Below are positions 19,934 to 26,735 of a DNA stretch of 64,000 nucleotides, one piece after another. Source of the DNA: Gaiellaceae bacterium (GTDB taxonomy: Bacteria; Actinomycetota; Thermoleophilia; Gaiellales; Gaiellaceae); the NCBI GenBank assembly GCA_030446625.1, contig JAUJMY010000002.1, positions 62,001-126,000 on the forward strand. The letters run 5' to 3'. How positions within the stretch are numbered: the stretch's first letter is position 1; each line of letters starts with the position of its first letter. The notes under the pieces are model-generated. The model did not search any database, was not told where the DNA came from, and saw nothing but the letters and a program-made list of their open reading frames with translations. A program made the translations under genes and the position numbers.

Positions 19934-19939
19934 ACGCTA
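19934..19939 (-). promoter_or_regulatory. -10 box TAGCGT, leaderless type
   Basis: TAGCGT lies 8 nt before the GTG of the AAA ATPase, overlapping the stop of the ImmA gene. Confidence 0.35.
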
Positions 19940-20524
19940 ACAACGCTGCGGCAGGGGTCTCGGCGCAAGTTCGAAGCTGTGCCCGCGATACGCCATCGCA
20001 AGCGCGCTGACCCCAAAGCTGAGAGCACAGGTCATCGCGTCGCCGTTCCACCGCTCGCGGACAGCCTCCTCCGGCATCAGCAGCTCCGCTGCGAACACGT
20101 TCGCCTCGCGCTCCAGCGCTCGCGCTTCCGGGTCGACGCCGATCTCCTCCGCGCGGCAGTAGACGGGCTTCGCGTTGCCGTTCTCGCACTGGCAGATCCA
20201 GTGGCCGAGCTCGTGCGCGATCGTGAAGCGCCGGCGGCCGGGGCTTTCGCGCGCTTCGCGGCCGTTGACGATGATCCGGCGCTCCGCCGGCAGGAGCATC
20301 CCGCTCACGTGCAGGTCCTCGTCTTCCTCGACGATCAGGCCGAGGAGGTCTTCGGCGATCGCTTCCACGGGCACGGGGAGCTCAGGGTCGTCGAACAGCT
20401 GGTGATACCGCTGCCGTAGGACCCCCGCCCTCGGATCAGTGACCGGACCGGCCAGGTCCGGATTGTCTCGTGTCAGCCTGTCGAAAATCAACAGGTTCCC
20501 GATATCTGATTTCTCTGATACCAT
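19937..20524 (-). CDS. ImmA/IrrE family metallopeptidase
   Basis: The 195-residue protein has the zinc-peptidase motif FTIAHELGHWICQCE (HExxH, about residue 103) with a downstream EREANVFAAELLMPEEAV block holding the third metal ligand, the standard ImmA/IrrE arrangement. Such peptidases cleave a repressor, usually an Xre partner encoded next door, but no Xre gene adjoins this one. It heads the seven-gene restriction operon, so a role as stress-triggered switch of that operon is plausible but unproven. ATG 20524 shares bases with the opposite-strand phd promoter. Confidence 0.85.
   Translation of the reverse strand: MVSEKSDIGNLLIFDRLTRDNPDLAGPVTDPRAGVLRQRYHQLFDDPELPVPVEAIAEDLLGLIVEEDEDLHVSGMLLPAERRIIVNGREARESPGRRRFTIAHELGHWICQCENGNAKPVYCRAEEIGVDPEARALEREANVFAAELLMPEEAVRERWNGDAMTCALSFGVSALAMAYRGHSFELAPRPLPQRC
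20519..20524 (+). promoter_or_regulatory. -10 box TACCAT and direct repeats before the antitoxin
   Basis: TACCAT lies 7 nt before GTG 20532. TCTGAT occurs twice with a 9-bp period (20505-20519), a possible Phd operator lying in the divergent region shared with the ImmA gene. Confidence 0.4.
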
Positions 20525-20531
20525 GAGTTCT

Positions 20532-20789
20532 GTGGCGCGGATGACTGCAACCGAGGCGGCACGGAACTTCTCCGACGTGCTGAGTCGCGTGTCCGCCGGC
20601 GAGGAGATCGAGATCACGCGAGGCGGTCTTCCCGTCGCCGTCGTGTCACGCCCGAAGGCGCGGCTCGTCTCCGCCGAGCGCTTCCGCGAGCTGATCGCGT
20701 CCCTGCCCAGTGTCGACGACGAGTTCGTGCACGAGCTGGAGGAGATCCGCGCGTCGGTCGGACCGCCGAGGTCCGTCTGGCCGTCCTGA
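20532..20789 (+). CDS. Phd/YefM-family antitoxin
   Basis: The 85-residue protein matches Phd/YefM from its start: MTATEAARNFSDVLSRVSAG, then EIEITRGGLPVAVVSRPKA, and a C-terminal acidic helix (SVDDEFVHELEEIRASV) for toxin binding. GTG 20532 is preferred because TACCAT stands 7 nt upstream; ATG 20523 and ATG 20541 are alternatives. The stop overlaps the downstream PIN toxin. Confidence 0.85.
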   Translation: MARMTATEAARNFSDVLSRVSAGEEIEITRGGLPVAVVSRPKARLVSAERFRELIASLPSVDDEFVHELEEIRASVGPPRSVWPS

Positions 20790-21163
20790 TCGATACGACG
20801 CTGCTCGTCGAAGCGGAGCGCGGGCGAGTTCGTGCGGACGTCCTCGGCGATGAGGAACGCGCGATCAGCGTGATCACCGTCAGCGAGCTCCTGCACGGCG
20901 TGCATCGCGCGAGAGGCGCCGAGCGGACGCGGCGCCGCGCCTTCGTCGAGCAGACGCTCGCCGCGTTCGAGGCGATTCCGATCACGGAGGGAGTCGCGCG
21001 CGTGCATGCCGAGATCTGGGCGGAGCTCGCCGAGCGCGGCATCGCGATCGGCGGGCACGACCTCTGGATCGCGGCGACGGCACAGACGTACGGCTTCGGC
21101 GTGGCGACGCTGAACGCACGCGAGTTCGAACGCGTGCCCGGTCTCCGGGTGTTGACGCCGTAA
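20777..21163 (+). CDS. vapC: VapC-family PIN-domain RNase toxin
   Basis: The product (about 128 residues) has VLIDTTLLVEAERGR (first PIN Asp), SVITVSELLHGVHRA (conserved Glu), and AIGGHDLWIAATAQTYGFGVATLNAREFE (remaining acidic residues), all four acids present. VapC toxins cleave tRNA or rRNA. No ATG, GTG or TTG exists in frame near the family start. CTG 20777 gives LAVLIDTT, has GAGG 5 nt upstream and overlaps the antitoxin stop region; CTG 20786, in a CTGA overlap, is the alternative. This is the second CTG-started toxin in the island. Confidence 0.85.
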   Translation: MAVLIDTTLLVEAERGRVRADVLGDEERAISVITVSELLHGVHRARGAERTRRRAFVEQTLAAFEAIPITEGVARVHAEIWAELAERGIAIGGHDLWIAATAQTYGFGVATLNAREFERVPGLRVLTP

Positions 21164-21180
21164 TCGTCGTTCGCCGCGGG

Positions 21181-21768
21181 TCACGCCCTCGTGTCCGCGC
21201 CCGTGAAGAGGCGGTCGATCTCGTCCTGCTCGGCCGGCGCGCCCCGCATCGGCGGGCGCGCGACCACCGATGCCTCCGCAAGCTCGACAGCGTCGCTCGC
21301 TCGGTAGAAGGCGAGACCGGGTTCGACCGGACGCGGACGCCACGTCCGCAGCTCGTCGAGATGCGCGTGGAACGTCTCCGACAACGCGTTCCAGACGCTC
21401 CGGTCGACGCCGCGCGGCTCGAGCAACCCCGTTTCGAGCGCGTGGTAGTAGCGCTTCACCTTCTCCTCTTTGTCCGGGTCGAGACGCAGCGCGCGGATCA
21501 CGCTGGCGACGACTTCGTCGACGCGAAGTCCGCGAGCGAGGCGGAGCTCGTGGAGTGGTGCCTCGCCGCGGACCCATGCGTCGGCGAACGTTCGCGCATC
21601 CTCGTCCGGCGCCGGCGGGCTCGCGCGCGCGAGGAAGACCTCGATCAGGCGCGCCAGCTCGTCCGATCCTTCTCCTGCTCGGCCGAGGTACTCCCGCGCG
21701 CTCGGGCGCTCGCCGCGCGCGAAGCGGGCGGCGTAGTCGTCGAAGAGCGTTGTCACGTCCTCAGCCAT
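21181..21768 (-). CDS. unknown protein coupled to an ECF sigma factor
   Basis: The 195-residue soluble protein starts with an N-terminal helical segment (LFDDYAARFARGERPSAREY) resembling the leader of some sigma-linked kinases, followed by charged helices (DKEEKVKRYYHALETGLLEP, then LSETFHAHLDELRTW). It has no membrane segment and no zinc anti-sigma motif. The ATG overlaps the sigma factor stop by 8 nt, so it is probably co-translated with it and may act as regulator or effector. I do not recognise the family. Confidence 0.65.
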   Translation of the reverse strand: MAEDVTTLFDDYAARFARGERPSAREYLGRAGEGSDELARLIEVFLARASPPAPDEDARTFADAWVRGEAPLHELRLARGLRVDEVVASVIRALRLDPDKEEKVKRYYHALETGLLEPRGVDRSVWNALSETFHAHLDELRTWRPRPVEPGLAFYRASDAVELAEASVVARPPMRGAPAEQDEIDRLFTGADTRA

Positions 21769-22279
21769 ACGCGACGGACTCACGGAGCTTCTCGTGCCCG
21801 CGGTGGAGCGCCTGGTCGACGGCGTTCCGCGTCATCTCGAGCCGCCGCGCGATCTCGTCGTGCTCCATCCCGAGCAGGTACCGCAGCTCGAGCACGCGGC
21901 GCGTCTTCTCCGGCAGCTCCGCGAACAGATCCATCAGGTAGCTCCGCGAATCGATCGCCGCCGGCTGCTCGGGCGCCTCGGGCTCCCAGCCCTCCGGCAG
22001 CGGGACGTCCGTCGGGCGGCCGTCGAAGTGGTCGCCGAGCGTCCACGTGATCACCTGGTGGACGACGACGCGGTACGGCGTCTCGCCGTAGGTCTTCCCG
22101 CGGTGGAACTCGTTCAGGAGGCGCAGCTTCACGTTCTGCGCGACGTCCTCCGCGTCGAGGCTCCCGCGCAGCCCTGCGACGCACCGCCCGACGATGACCG
22201 GGTCGTACTTCGCGAGTAGGCCAGCGATGTCCCCTGCGCGGAGGAATTGGGTGTCCTCGGCGTCGCTCTCATAGCTCAT
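21761..22279 (-). CDS. ECF-type RNA polymerase sigma factor
   Basis: The 172-residue protein has a sigma2-like region (DAEDVAQNVKLRLLNEFHRG, about residues 42-61) and a sigma4 HTH (LPEKTRRVLELRYLLGMEHD, then EIARRLEMTRNAVDQALHRG, about 122-163). ECF factors direct RNA polymerase to a small regulon. There is no recognisable anti-sigma factor; the overlapping downstream gene is the only candidate partner. No leaderless-type box precedes the ATG. Confidence 0.85.
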   Translation of the reverse strand: MSYESDAEDTQFLRAGDIAGLLAKYDPVIVGRCVAGLRGSLDAEDVAQNVKLRLLNEFHRGKTYGETPYRVVVHQVITWTLGDHFDGRPTDVPLPEGWEPEAPEQPAAIDSRSYLMDLFAELPEKTRRVLELRYLLGMEHDEIARRLEMTRNAVDQALHRGHEKLRESVAYG

Positions 22280-22358
22280 CGAAGGAAGAGTCAGGCGGGA
22301 CGTGACCCGATCTTACGATCATCCCGCAGGCGAAATGGCCGGGCGCCGCTCGCTCCGC

Positions 22359-22364
22359 TACCGT
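22359..22364 (+). promoter_or_regulatory. -10 box TACCGT, leaderless type
   Basis: TACCGT lies 6 nt before the ATG at 22371. Confidence 0.45.
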
Positions 22365-22370
22365 CGTGCC

Positions 22371-22550
22371 ATGGCTGCGAACGAGCGGGCGCCGAAGATG
22401 GGCGACAAGGCGTGGTTCCCGGACCACACCGCCGAGCGGCGTGCCGAGTTCGCGCGTACGACGCCGGGAGAGCGCGTCGCCGAGGCGATCGAGCTCAGTC
22501 GCACCATGACGCGGCTCGCAGTCGCGGGCGCGCGCCGGCGTGAGCGGTAA
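22371..22550 (+). CDS. small partner protein of a nucleotidyltransferase
   Basis: The 59-residue, Arg/Glu/Ala-rich protein has a central segment (AERRAEFARTTPGERVAEAI) and no recognised domain. It overlaps the downstream nucleotidyltransferase by 11 nt and has its own leaderless-type box. Size, order and overlap resemble an antitoxin followed by its toxin; that assignment is inferred. Confidence 0.6.
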   Translation: MAANERAPKMGDKAWFPDHTAERRAEFARTTPGERVAEAIELSRTMTRLAVAGARRRER

Positions 22551-23070
22551 CTGGGACGAGGCGGCGCGCGTCCCGCCGCAGCAGCTCGACGCTGCGACGA
22601 TCCTCCGCACGCTGGTAGAGCACGGCGCCCAGTTCGTCGTCATCGGCGGCCTGGCCGTCGCCGCGCACGGCTTTCCGCGGGCGACGAAGGACATCGACCT
22701 CGTCCCTGCGCCCGATGCCGAAAACCGCCGTCGCCTCTACGGCGCGCTGCGCGCGCTCGCGGCCGAGCCGATCGAGCTCGGAGACTTCGGCCCGGCCGAG
22801 CTCCCCGTGCCGTTCACGCCAGAAGGCCTCGACGAGGGCGGCAACTGGGCGCTGCGGACGCGCGCGGGCCGCGTCGACGTCCTCCAGTGGGTCGCGGGAA
22901 TCGACGGATACGAGGAGCTGCGCACGCGTGCGCTCGACGTGGAGGTGCCGGAGGTCGGGCAGGTGCTCTTCGCCGGGTACGACGAGCTCGTCGCGATGAA
23001 GCGCGCCGCCGGCCGGCCGCAGGACGACCGTGATCTCGACGAGCTGCGCACGATCCGCAGCGACGACTGA
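22540..23070 (+). CDS. MNT/AbiEii-like nucleotidyltransferase
   Basis: The 176-residue protein carries the nucleotidyltransferase signature FVVIGGLAVAAHGFPRATKD followed by IDLVP (glycine pair and metal-binding Asp pair, about residues 32-57). A third acidic strand lies at RAGRVDVLQWVAG (about 108-120). This places it with the DNA polymerase-beta-like NTases of AbiEii/MNT type, which modify tRNA or partner proteins in toxin-antitoxin systems. GTG 22540 lies inside the end of the small upstream gene. A second, distinct member of the superfamily lies at 26180. Confidence 0.8.
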   Translation: MSGNWDEAARVPPQQLDAATILRTLVEHGAQFVVIGGLAVAAHGFPRATKDIDLVPAPDAENRRRLYGALRALAAEPIELGDFGPAELPVPFTPEGLDEGGNWALRTRAGRVDVLQWVAGIDGYEELRTRALDVEVPEVGQVLFAGYDELVAMKRAAGRPQDDRDLDELRTIRSDD

Positions 23071-23087
23071 GCGCGCTCCGTCGGGGC

Positions 23088-23963
23088 TCACGACGGGTAG
23101 AGCGTCACCGCGACGACCTCGCCGAACGCGGACAGCTCCTGGCCGGCGACGGGACCGTCGAAGCGCGCGTCGGTGCCGGCGCCGCCTGCCTGCACGAGGC
23201 GCGCGTTGCCGCGGTCGACGCTCGCGAGGAAGCGCCGCACCGCCGTCTTCCGCAACGGCTTCTCGACCGGCCGCTCGATCGCGTCCAGCGCGTAGCCACG
23301 GAGGAGCTTCGCGTAGAGGCCGGCGAAGACGTCGGCGCGGTCGACGTAGTCGAGGCAGACGAGCTCGCCAGCGATGCCGACGATCGCGCCGGACTGTCCG
23401 TGCAGCCGCGGGAGCGCGTGGAGGTACTGGTCGAGGCTCGCACCGCGGTCGACGTACATCGCCTCCTGCGCCTCGGTCGGCGAGTGCGCCTGGAGGCGCG
23501 CGGACTTCGCGGCGACGCTCGCCCACACCTCCGCCTGGCCGCCGCCGCGGTGCTTCGCCGCGCGCACCTCGGGATACGCCGCGCGCGGCGCCGGCTCGAA
23601 GCGGCGCGAGCGGTAGGCCCAGCGGCCGCGCTCGACGCAGTCGACGCGGATCGGCAGCGTCGCCTTCGCGGGGACGAGCGTCGTCCAGGTGACGATGCGG
23701 TTCTGCTTCGCGCCCGCGAGCTCCTCGCCCTCGTACAGGAGGACGAGCTCGTCGAGCGGGTTCTGGACGTGGAGCGAGCCGACGCTGCCGGCCTCGTCGA
23801 CCTCCGTGACGGAGAGGCCGCGCGAGGCGGCTTCGTCCAGGCCGAGGTACTCGACCTGCGGCTGGGCGACGGGGAAGAGCGGGACGATCGTGAGGCCGGC
23901 GAAGCTGCGCGCGTCGCCGAGCTCGAACGGCAGGGACTGCTTGGGAACAGTGTGAGTGGTCAT
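23088..23963 (-). CDS. ARPP-1/DUF6569 family protein
   Basis: The 291-residue protein resembles the ARPP-1 (DUF6569) family: an N-terminal GLTIVPLFP strand, ELVLLYEGEELAGAKQNRIV (about residues 72-91), and YRSRRFEPAPRAAYPEVRAA (about 115-135). No catalytic motif is evident. The family has been linked with rhodanese and phosphatase neighbours; its function is unknown. It stands alone. The start codon lies inside an inverted repeat that could fold in the mRNA. Confidence 0.7.
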   Translation of the reverse strand: MTTHTVPKQSLPFELGDARSFAGLTIVPLFPVAQPQVEYLGLDEAASRGLSVTEVDEAGSVGSLHVQNPLDELVLLYEGEELAGAKQNRIVTWTTLVPAKATLPIRVDCVERGRWAYRSRRFEPAPRAAYPEVRAAKHRGGGQAEVWASVAAKSARLQAHSPTEAQEAMYVDRGASLDQYLHALPRLHGQSGAIVGIAGELVCLDYVDRADVFAGLYAKLLRGYALDAIERPVEKPLRKTAVRRFLASVDRGNARLVQAGGAGTDARFDGPVAGQELSAFGEVVAVTLYPS

Positions 23964-23985
23964 GCCTGGAAATCACGCAGGCATG
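23961..23985 (-). promoter_or_regulatory. inverted repeat enclosing the ARPP-1 start codon
   Basis: CATGCCTG (23961-23968) and CAGGCATG (23978-23985) are perfect complements separated by 9 nt. The minus-strand ATG lies in one arm, so a hairpin would hide the start codon; a dimeric repressor site is the other reading. Confidence 0.4.
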
Positions 23986-24084
23986 CCATCGCTCTTACGC
24001 GACAACCGAAGTGGGCCGAGGTGCCACCCGTAGACATGGCCGGAGGAGCCATCTTGCGCGGCGGCGGACACATCTGCACCTTTT

Positions 24085-24109
24085 GACGGAATGACGGAAT
24101 GTGCGCACA
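24085..24109 (+). promoter_or_regulatory. candidate operator before the RHH/PIN pair
   Basis: Tandem GACGGAAT GACGGAAT (24085-24100) adjoins the perfect palindrome TGTGCGCACA (24100-24109), ending 8 nt before the antitoxin ATG. RHH antitoxins commonly bind such repeats. Confidence 0.4.
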
Positions 24110-24117
24110 CTTCGGAC

Positions 24118-24351
24118 ATGGCTCGCGTGAAGACGACCGTCTACGTCGACGAACGCCTGCTGCGAATCGCGAAGGTCTACGGCGCCCGCAAGGGCATCCG
24201 CGACTCCGACGTCTTCGAGCAGGCGATCGAGAAGCTCGTCGGCCTCGACGTGCTCGACGACGTCTGGGCGCGCAGCGACCTCTCCGAGGACGAGGCGATG
24301 GCGCTGGCAGTCGAGGCGGTGCACGATTCGCGCAAGGAGCGACAGGACTAA
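24118..24351 (+). CDS. RHH-type antitoxin of a PIN toxin
   Basis: The 77-residue protein begins ARVKTTVYVDERLLRIAKVY, a ribbon-helix-helix strand and first helix, followed by KGIRDSDVFEQAIEKLV (second helix) and an acidic tail (DLSEDEAMALAVEAV). ATG 24118 is preferred over 24091 because the strand follows directly. It is immediately followed by a PIN gene, without a gap. Confidence 0.8.
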   Translation: MARVKTTVYVDERLLRIAKVYGARKGIRDSDVFEQAIEKLVGLDVLDDVWARSDLSEDEAMALAVEAVHDSRKERQD

Positions 24352-24771
24352 GTGCCGCGGGTCGTCCTCGACCCGAACGTCCTCGTCTCCGCTCTCATCT
24401 CGCCGCTCGGCACTCCCGCGGCCATCCTCAGCCGCTGGATCGAGGGCTGGTTCGATCTCGTCGTGTCGCCGGCGCTGCTCGCCGAGCTCGAGCGAGCACT
24501 CGCGTACACGAAGATCGGCCGCTACGCGACGCGCGAGGACTGCGCACGGTACGTGGAGCACCTTCGCAGCAACGCGACTCTCGCCGAGGACCCTGCAGCG
24601 GTGCCGCCGGCCGTCACGGACGATCCCGGCGACGACTACCTCATCGCGCTCGTGCGCACCGCCGAGGTCGACGCGCTCGTCACTGGCGATGCGCACCTAC
24701 TCGGGTTGACCGACCCGCCGGTGCGCGTAGTGCGACCGCAGCAGTTCCTGTCGCTCCTCGACCGCCTCTAG
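24352..24771 (+). CDS. PIN-domain toxin (COG1569 type)
   Basis: The 139-residue protein has PRVVLDPNVLVSALISPLGT (first Asp), LLAELERALAY (Glu), and DDPGDDYLIALVRTAEVDAL followed by VTGDAHLL (remaining Asp residues), the pattern of the PIN subgroup annotated as toxin component of toxin-antitoxin systems. It is a presumed RNase. GTG 24352 follows the antitoxin TAA without a gap. Confidence 0.85.
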   Translation: MPRVVLDPNVLVSALISPLGTPAAILSRWIEGWFDLVVSPALLAELERALAYTKIGRYATREDCARYVEHLRSNATLAEDPAAVPPAVTDDPGDDYLIALVRTAEVDALVTGDAHLLGLTDPPVRVVRPQQFLSLLDRL

Positions 24772-24780
24772 TCTCCGCGG

Positions 24781-24803
24781 AAGCGGCGGGGGCCGCGCCG
24801 CTT
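24781..24803. terminator. bidirectional hairpin terminator
   Basis: AAGCGGCG and CGCCGCTT pair perfectly around a 7-nt loop, between the convergent PIN toxin and small membrane gene. Confidence 0.6.
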
Positions 24804-24804
24804 G

Positions 24805-25035
24805 TTACGAGCCGGGGCCGGGTCGGCGCGAGAACGTGTCGCGCACGTGCGGCGGGATCGGCTCGCGCGCCTCGAGCGCGGAGTCGGCTTCGCGGTAGCG
24901 GCGGAGGGCGAGCCACGCGTCGCGCACGAGCAGGCAGAGCGCGACGAGCAGCGGGATCAGAACCTCTACGAGCAGCCACGTTGTGGACTGGAGCGCGGCG
25001 ACGAACATCCAGGCGACGAGGCGGATCAGTCCCAC
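24805..25035 (-). CDS. small single-span membrane protein
   Basis: The 76-residue product has an N-terminal hydrophobic stretch (residues 4-37, interrupted by QSTT) and a positively charged, then proline-containing cytosolic tail. Function unknown. The reading is supported by the hydrophobic pattern and a terminator hairpin right after the stop. Confidence 0.5.
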   Translation of the reverse strand: MGLIRLVAWMFVAALQSTTWLLVEVLIPLLVALCLLVRDAWLALRRYREADSALEAREPIPPHVRDTFSRRPGPGS

Positions 25036-25084
25036 ACTCGATAGTCGCGCGCAGAGCGGCCGATTCTTACGCGATCATCGGCGC

Positions 25085-25600
25085 GTGCTCGATCCGGCTC
25101 TTGCTACCGAGGTCGTCGCCGCTTCGTCGCGTCCGCACTCGTACCACCACGGCGAGCAGCACTGGAAGGCCGTGGCGTGGACGGGGCTCCAGCTCGTGCC
25201 GCACGCGCCCACGTGCGACGCCGAGCTCGTGCTCCTGTTCGCGCTCTTCCACGACTCGCGGCGCTTCAACGAAGGCCGGGATCCCGAACACGGGCCGCGC
25301 GCCGCGGAGCTCGCGCGCTCGATGCGCGGCACCGCGTTTGAGCTCGAGGACGAGCGGCTCGAGCTGCTCGCCGACGCGTGCACGCGGCACGACCGCGGCG
25401 AGGTCAGCGACGAGTCCACGATCGGCACGTGCTGGGACTCGGACCGCCTGAACCTGTGGCGCGTCGGGACGACGCCCAACCCGCGCTTCCTGTCGACGCA
25501 GCCGGCGAAGTCGCCCGAGCTGATCCGTGAGGCAGCGTCCTTCCACCAGCGGAGCTACTCGTGGCACGACTTGTTCGCCGCGTACGCGCAGGTGGGCTGA
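25085..25600 (+). CDS. HD-domain-like metal-dependent protein
   Basis: The 171-residue protein has HGEQHWKAVAWTGLQ (about residue 20), LLFALFHDSRRFNEGRDPEH (HD pair, about 50) and ADACTRHDRGE (about 95). This gives the H...HD...H/D metal-ligand series of HD phosphohydrolases in a small stand-alone form. Substrate unknown. The GTG was picked because residues upstream lack family features. Confidence 0.7.
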   Translation: MLDPALATEVVAASSRPHSYHHGEQHWKAVAWTGLQLVPHAPTCDAELVLLFALFHDSRRFNEGRDPEHGPRAAELARSMRGTAFELEDERLELLADACTRHDRGEVSDESTIGTCWDSDRLNLWRVGTTPNPRFLSTQPAKSPELIREAASFHQRSYSWHDLFAAYAQVG

Positions 25601-25622
25601 TCGTTTCCGTCCGACGCAGATG

Positions 25623-25637
25623 GGTACGTCCTGTACC
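25623..25637 (+). promoter_or_regulatory. inverted repeat before a small gene
   Basis: GGTAC and GTACC separated by 5 nt lie 27 nt upstream of the small gene at 25664, a possible operator. Confidence 0.3.
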
Positions 25638-25663
25638 AGCGAAACGAACCCGAGGAGGCTGAG

Positions 25664-25810
25664 ATGTGCTTCACGTCGCGTGAGGACAAGCAGATGGCGC
25701 AGGAGCTCGAGCCGCAGGAGGAGCCGGTCACGACCGAGCCGGCGGCGGAGGAGCACTCGCCGGAGGCGCCCGCCGCGGACGAGCGGGAGCGCGAGCTCGT
25801 CACGAGCTGA
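25664..25810 (+). CDS. 48-residue acidic small protein
   Basis: ATG 25664 with a strong GAGGAGG ribosome site opens a 48-codon frame starting MCFTSREDKQMAQELEPQEE and continuing Glu/Pro/Ala-rich. The composition (no hydrophobic core) suggests a disordered protein. It lies between the HD gene and an Xre gene on the same strand. Function unknown. Confidence 0.55.
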   Translation: MCFTSREDKQMAQELEPQEEPVTTEPAAEEHSPEAPAADERERELVTS

Positions 25811-25855
25811 GGCGAGCGCGGCTTCGTGCCGCGGCTCGCCGTACGTCAAAAACGA

Positions 25856-25861
25856 TATAGT
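25856..25861 (+). promoter_or_regulatory. -10 box TATAGT for the Xre/NTase pair
   Basis: TATAGT, in a rare AT-rich patch, lies 8 nt before the GTG at 25870. Confidence 0.55.
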
Positions 25862-25869
25862 CAGGCGGT

Positions 25870-26193
25870 GTGACGGCGGGAGAGCTTCTGCGGACCGTGC
25901 GCCGGCGCCACGGGCTGACCCAGCAGCAGCTCGCGGCGCGCGCGCGCACGAGCCAAGCCGCGATCTCGCGCATCGAGCGCGACCTCGTCTCCCCCTCCGT
26001 CGCCACGCTCGCGCAGTTGCTCGATCTGATGGGTGAGGAGCTGCGGCTGGAGGCGGAGCCGCTCGACTACGGGATCGACACGACGCTGTTCGAGGAGACG
26101 CTCGCGCGATCGCCCGACGAGCGCATCGCGCACAACGTCTCGTTCTCGAACTTCGTCAAGGAGCTGAGGGACGCGGCGCTTGCAAAGCGCTGA
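25870..26193 (+). CDS. Xre-family HTH antitoxin
   Basis: The 107-residue protein contains an Xre helix-turn-helix at residues 4-58 (LLRTVRRRHGLTQQQLAARA, then SQAAISRIERDLVSPSVATL) and a C-terminal extension. It overlaps the following nucleotidyltransferase by 14 nt. The known role of such pairs is a DNA-binding antitoxin with an NTase toxin. Confidence 0.85.
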   Translation: MTAGELLRTVRRRHGLTQQQLAARARTSQAAISRIERDLVSPSVATLAQLLDLMGEELRLEAEPLDYGIDTTLFEETLARSPDERIAHNVSFSNFVKELRDAALAKR

Positions 26194-26683
26194 GTTCGAT
26201 CCCGCGGCTCTGCTCGAGGTGCTCGAGCGTCACGAGGTCGACTTCGTGCTGATCGGCGGACTCGCAGCGGCGGCGCACGGGTCTGCGCGCAACACCTATG
26301 ACCTCGACATCGCCTACGCGCGCGAGGCGGACAACCTCCGGCGCCTTGCCGCGGCGCTACGCGAGCTCGGCGCGACGCTTCGAGGTGCGCGGCCCGGGCT
26401 CCGGTTCACAGCCGACGCCGAGACGCTCGAACGCGGCCTCAACTTCACGTTTTCGACGCGGTTCGGGCCGCTCGACGTCCTCGGCGAACCCGCGGGCGCG
26501 CCTTCCTACCGCGAGCTGAGACGACAAGCAGACGTCTTCGAGCTGCGGGGGTCGCCGCTTCGCGTCGCGTCGCTCGACCACTTGATCGCGATGAAGGAGG
26601 CTGCCGGACGCAGCCACGACAAGGCAACGGCTGTCGAGCTGCGCGCCGTGTCCGACCGGCTGCGCGCGCCGAAGGACCCGTAG
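26180..26683 (+). CDS. nucleotidyltransferase toxin (AbiEii/MNT-like)
   Basis: The 167-residue protein shows VDFVLIGGLAAAAHGSARNT, then YDLDIAYA (NTase GG and D-x-D, about residues 20-48), and RFGPLDVLGEPAG (third Asp, about 95). LDHLIAMKEAAGRSHDKATA near the C-terminus is typical of this family. The TTG start lies within the Xre gene, implying coupling and low expression. It likely modifies RNA or protein by adding nucleotides. Confidence 0.82.
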   Translation: MQSAEFDPAALLEVLERHEVDFVLIGGLAAAAHGSARNTYDLDIAYAREADNLRRLAAALRELGATLRGARPGLRFTADAETLERGLNFTFSTRFGPLDVLGEPAGAPSYRELRRQADVFELRGSPLRVASLDHLIAMKEAAGRSHDKATAVELRAVSDRLRAPKDP

Positions 26684-26693
26684 CGCCCCGAGC

Positions 26694-26723
26694 GGGAGCG
26701 GCCGGCGCTCGCCGACCGCTCCC
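26694..26723. terminator. hairpin between convergent genes
   Basis: GGGAGCGG and CCGCTCCC pair across 14 nt, between the NTase stop and the stop of the opposite gene. Confidence 0.5.
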
Positions 26724-26735
26724 CTCGCTCTTCTC

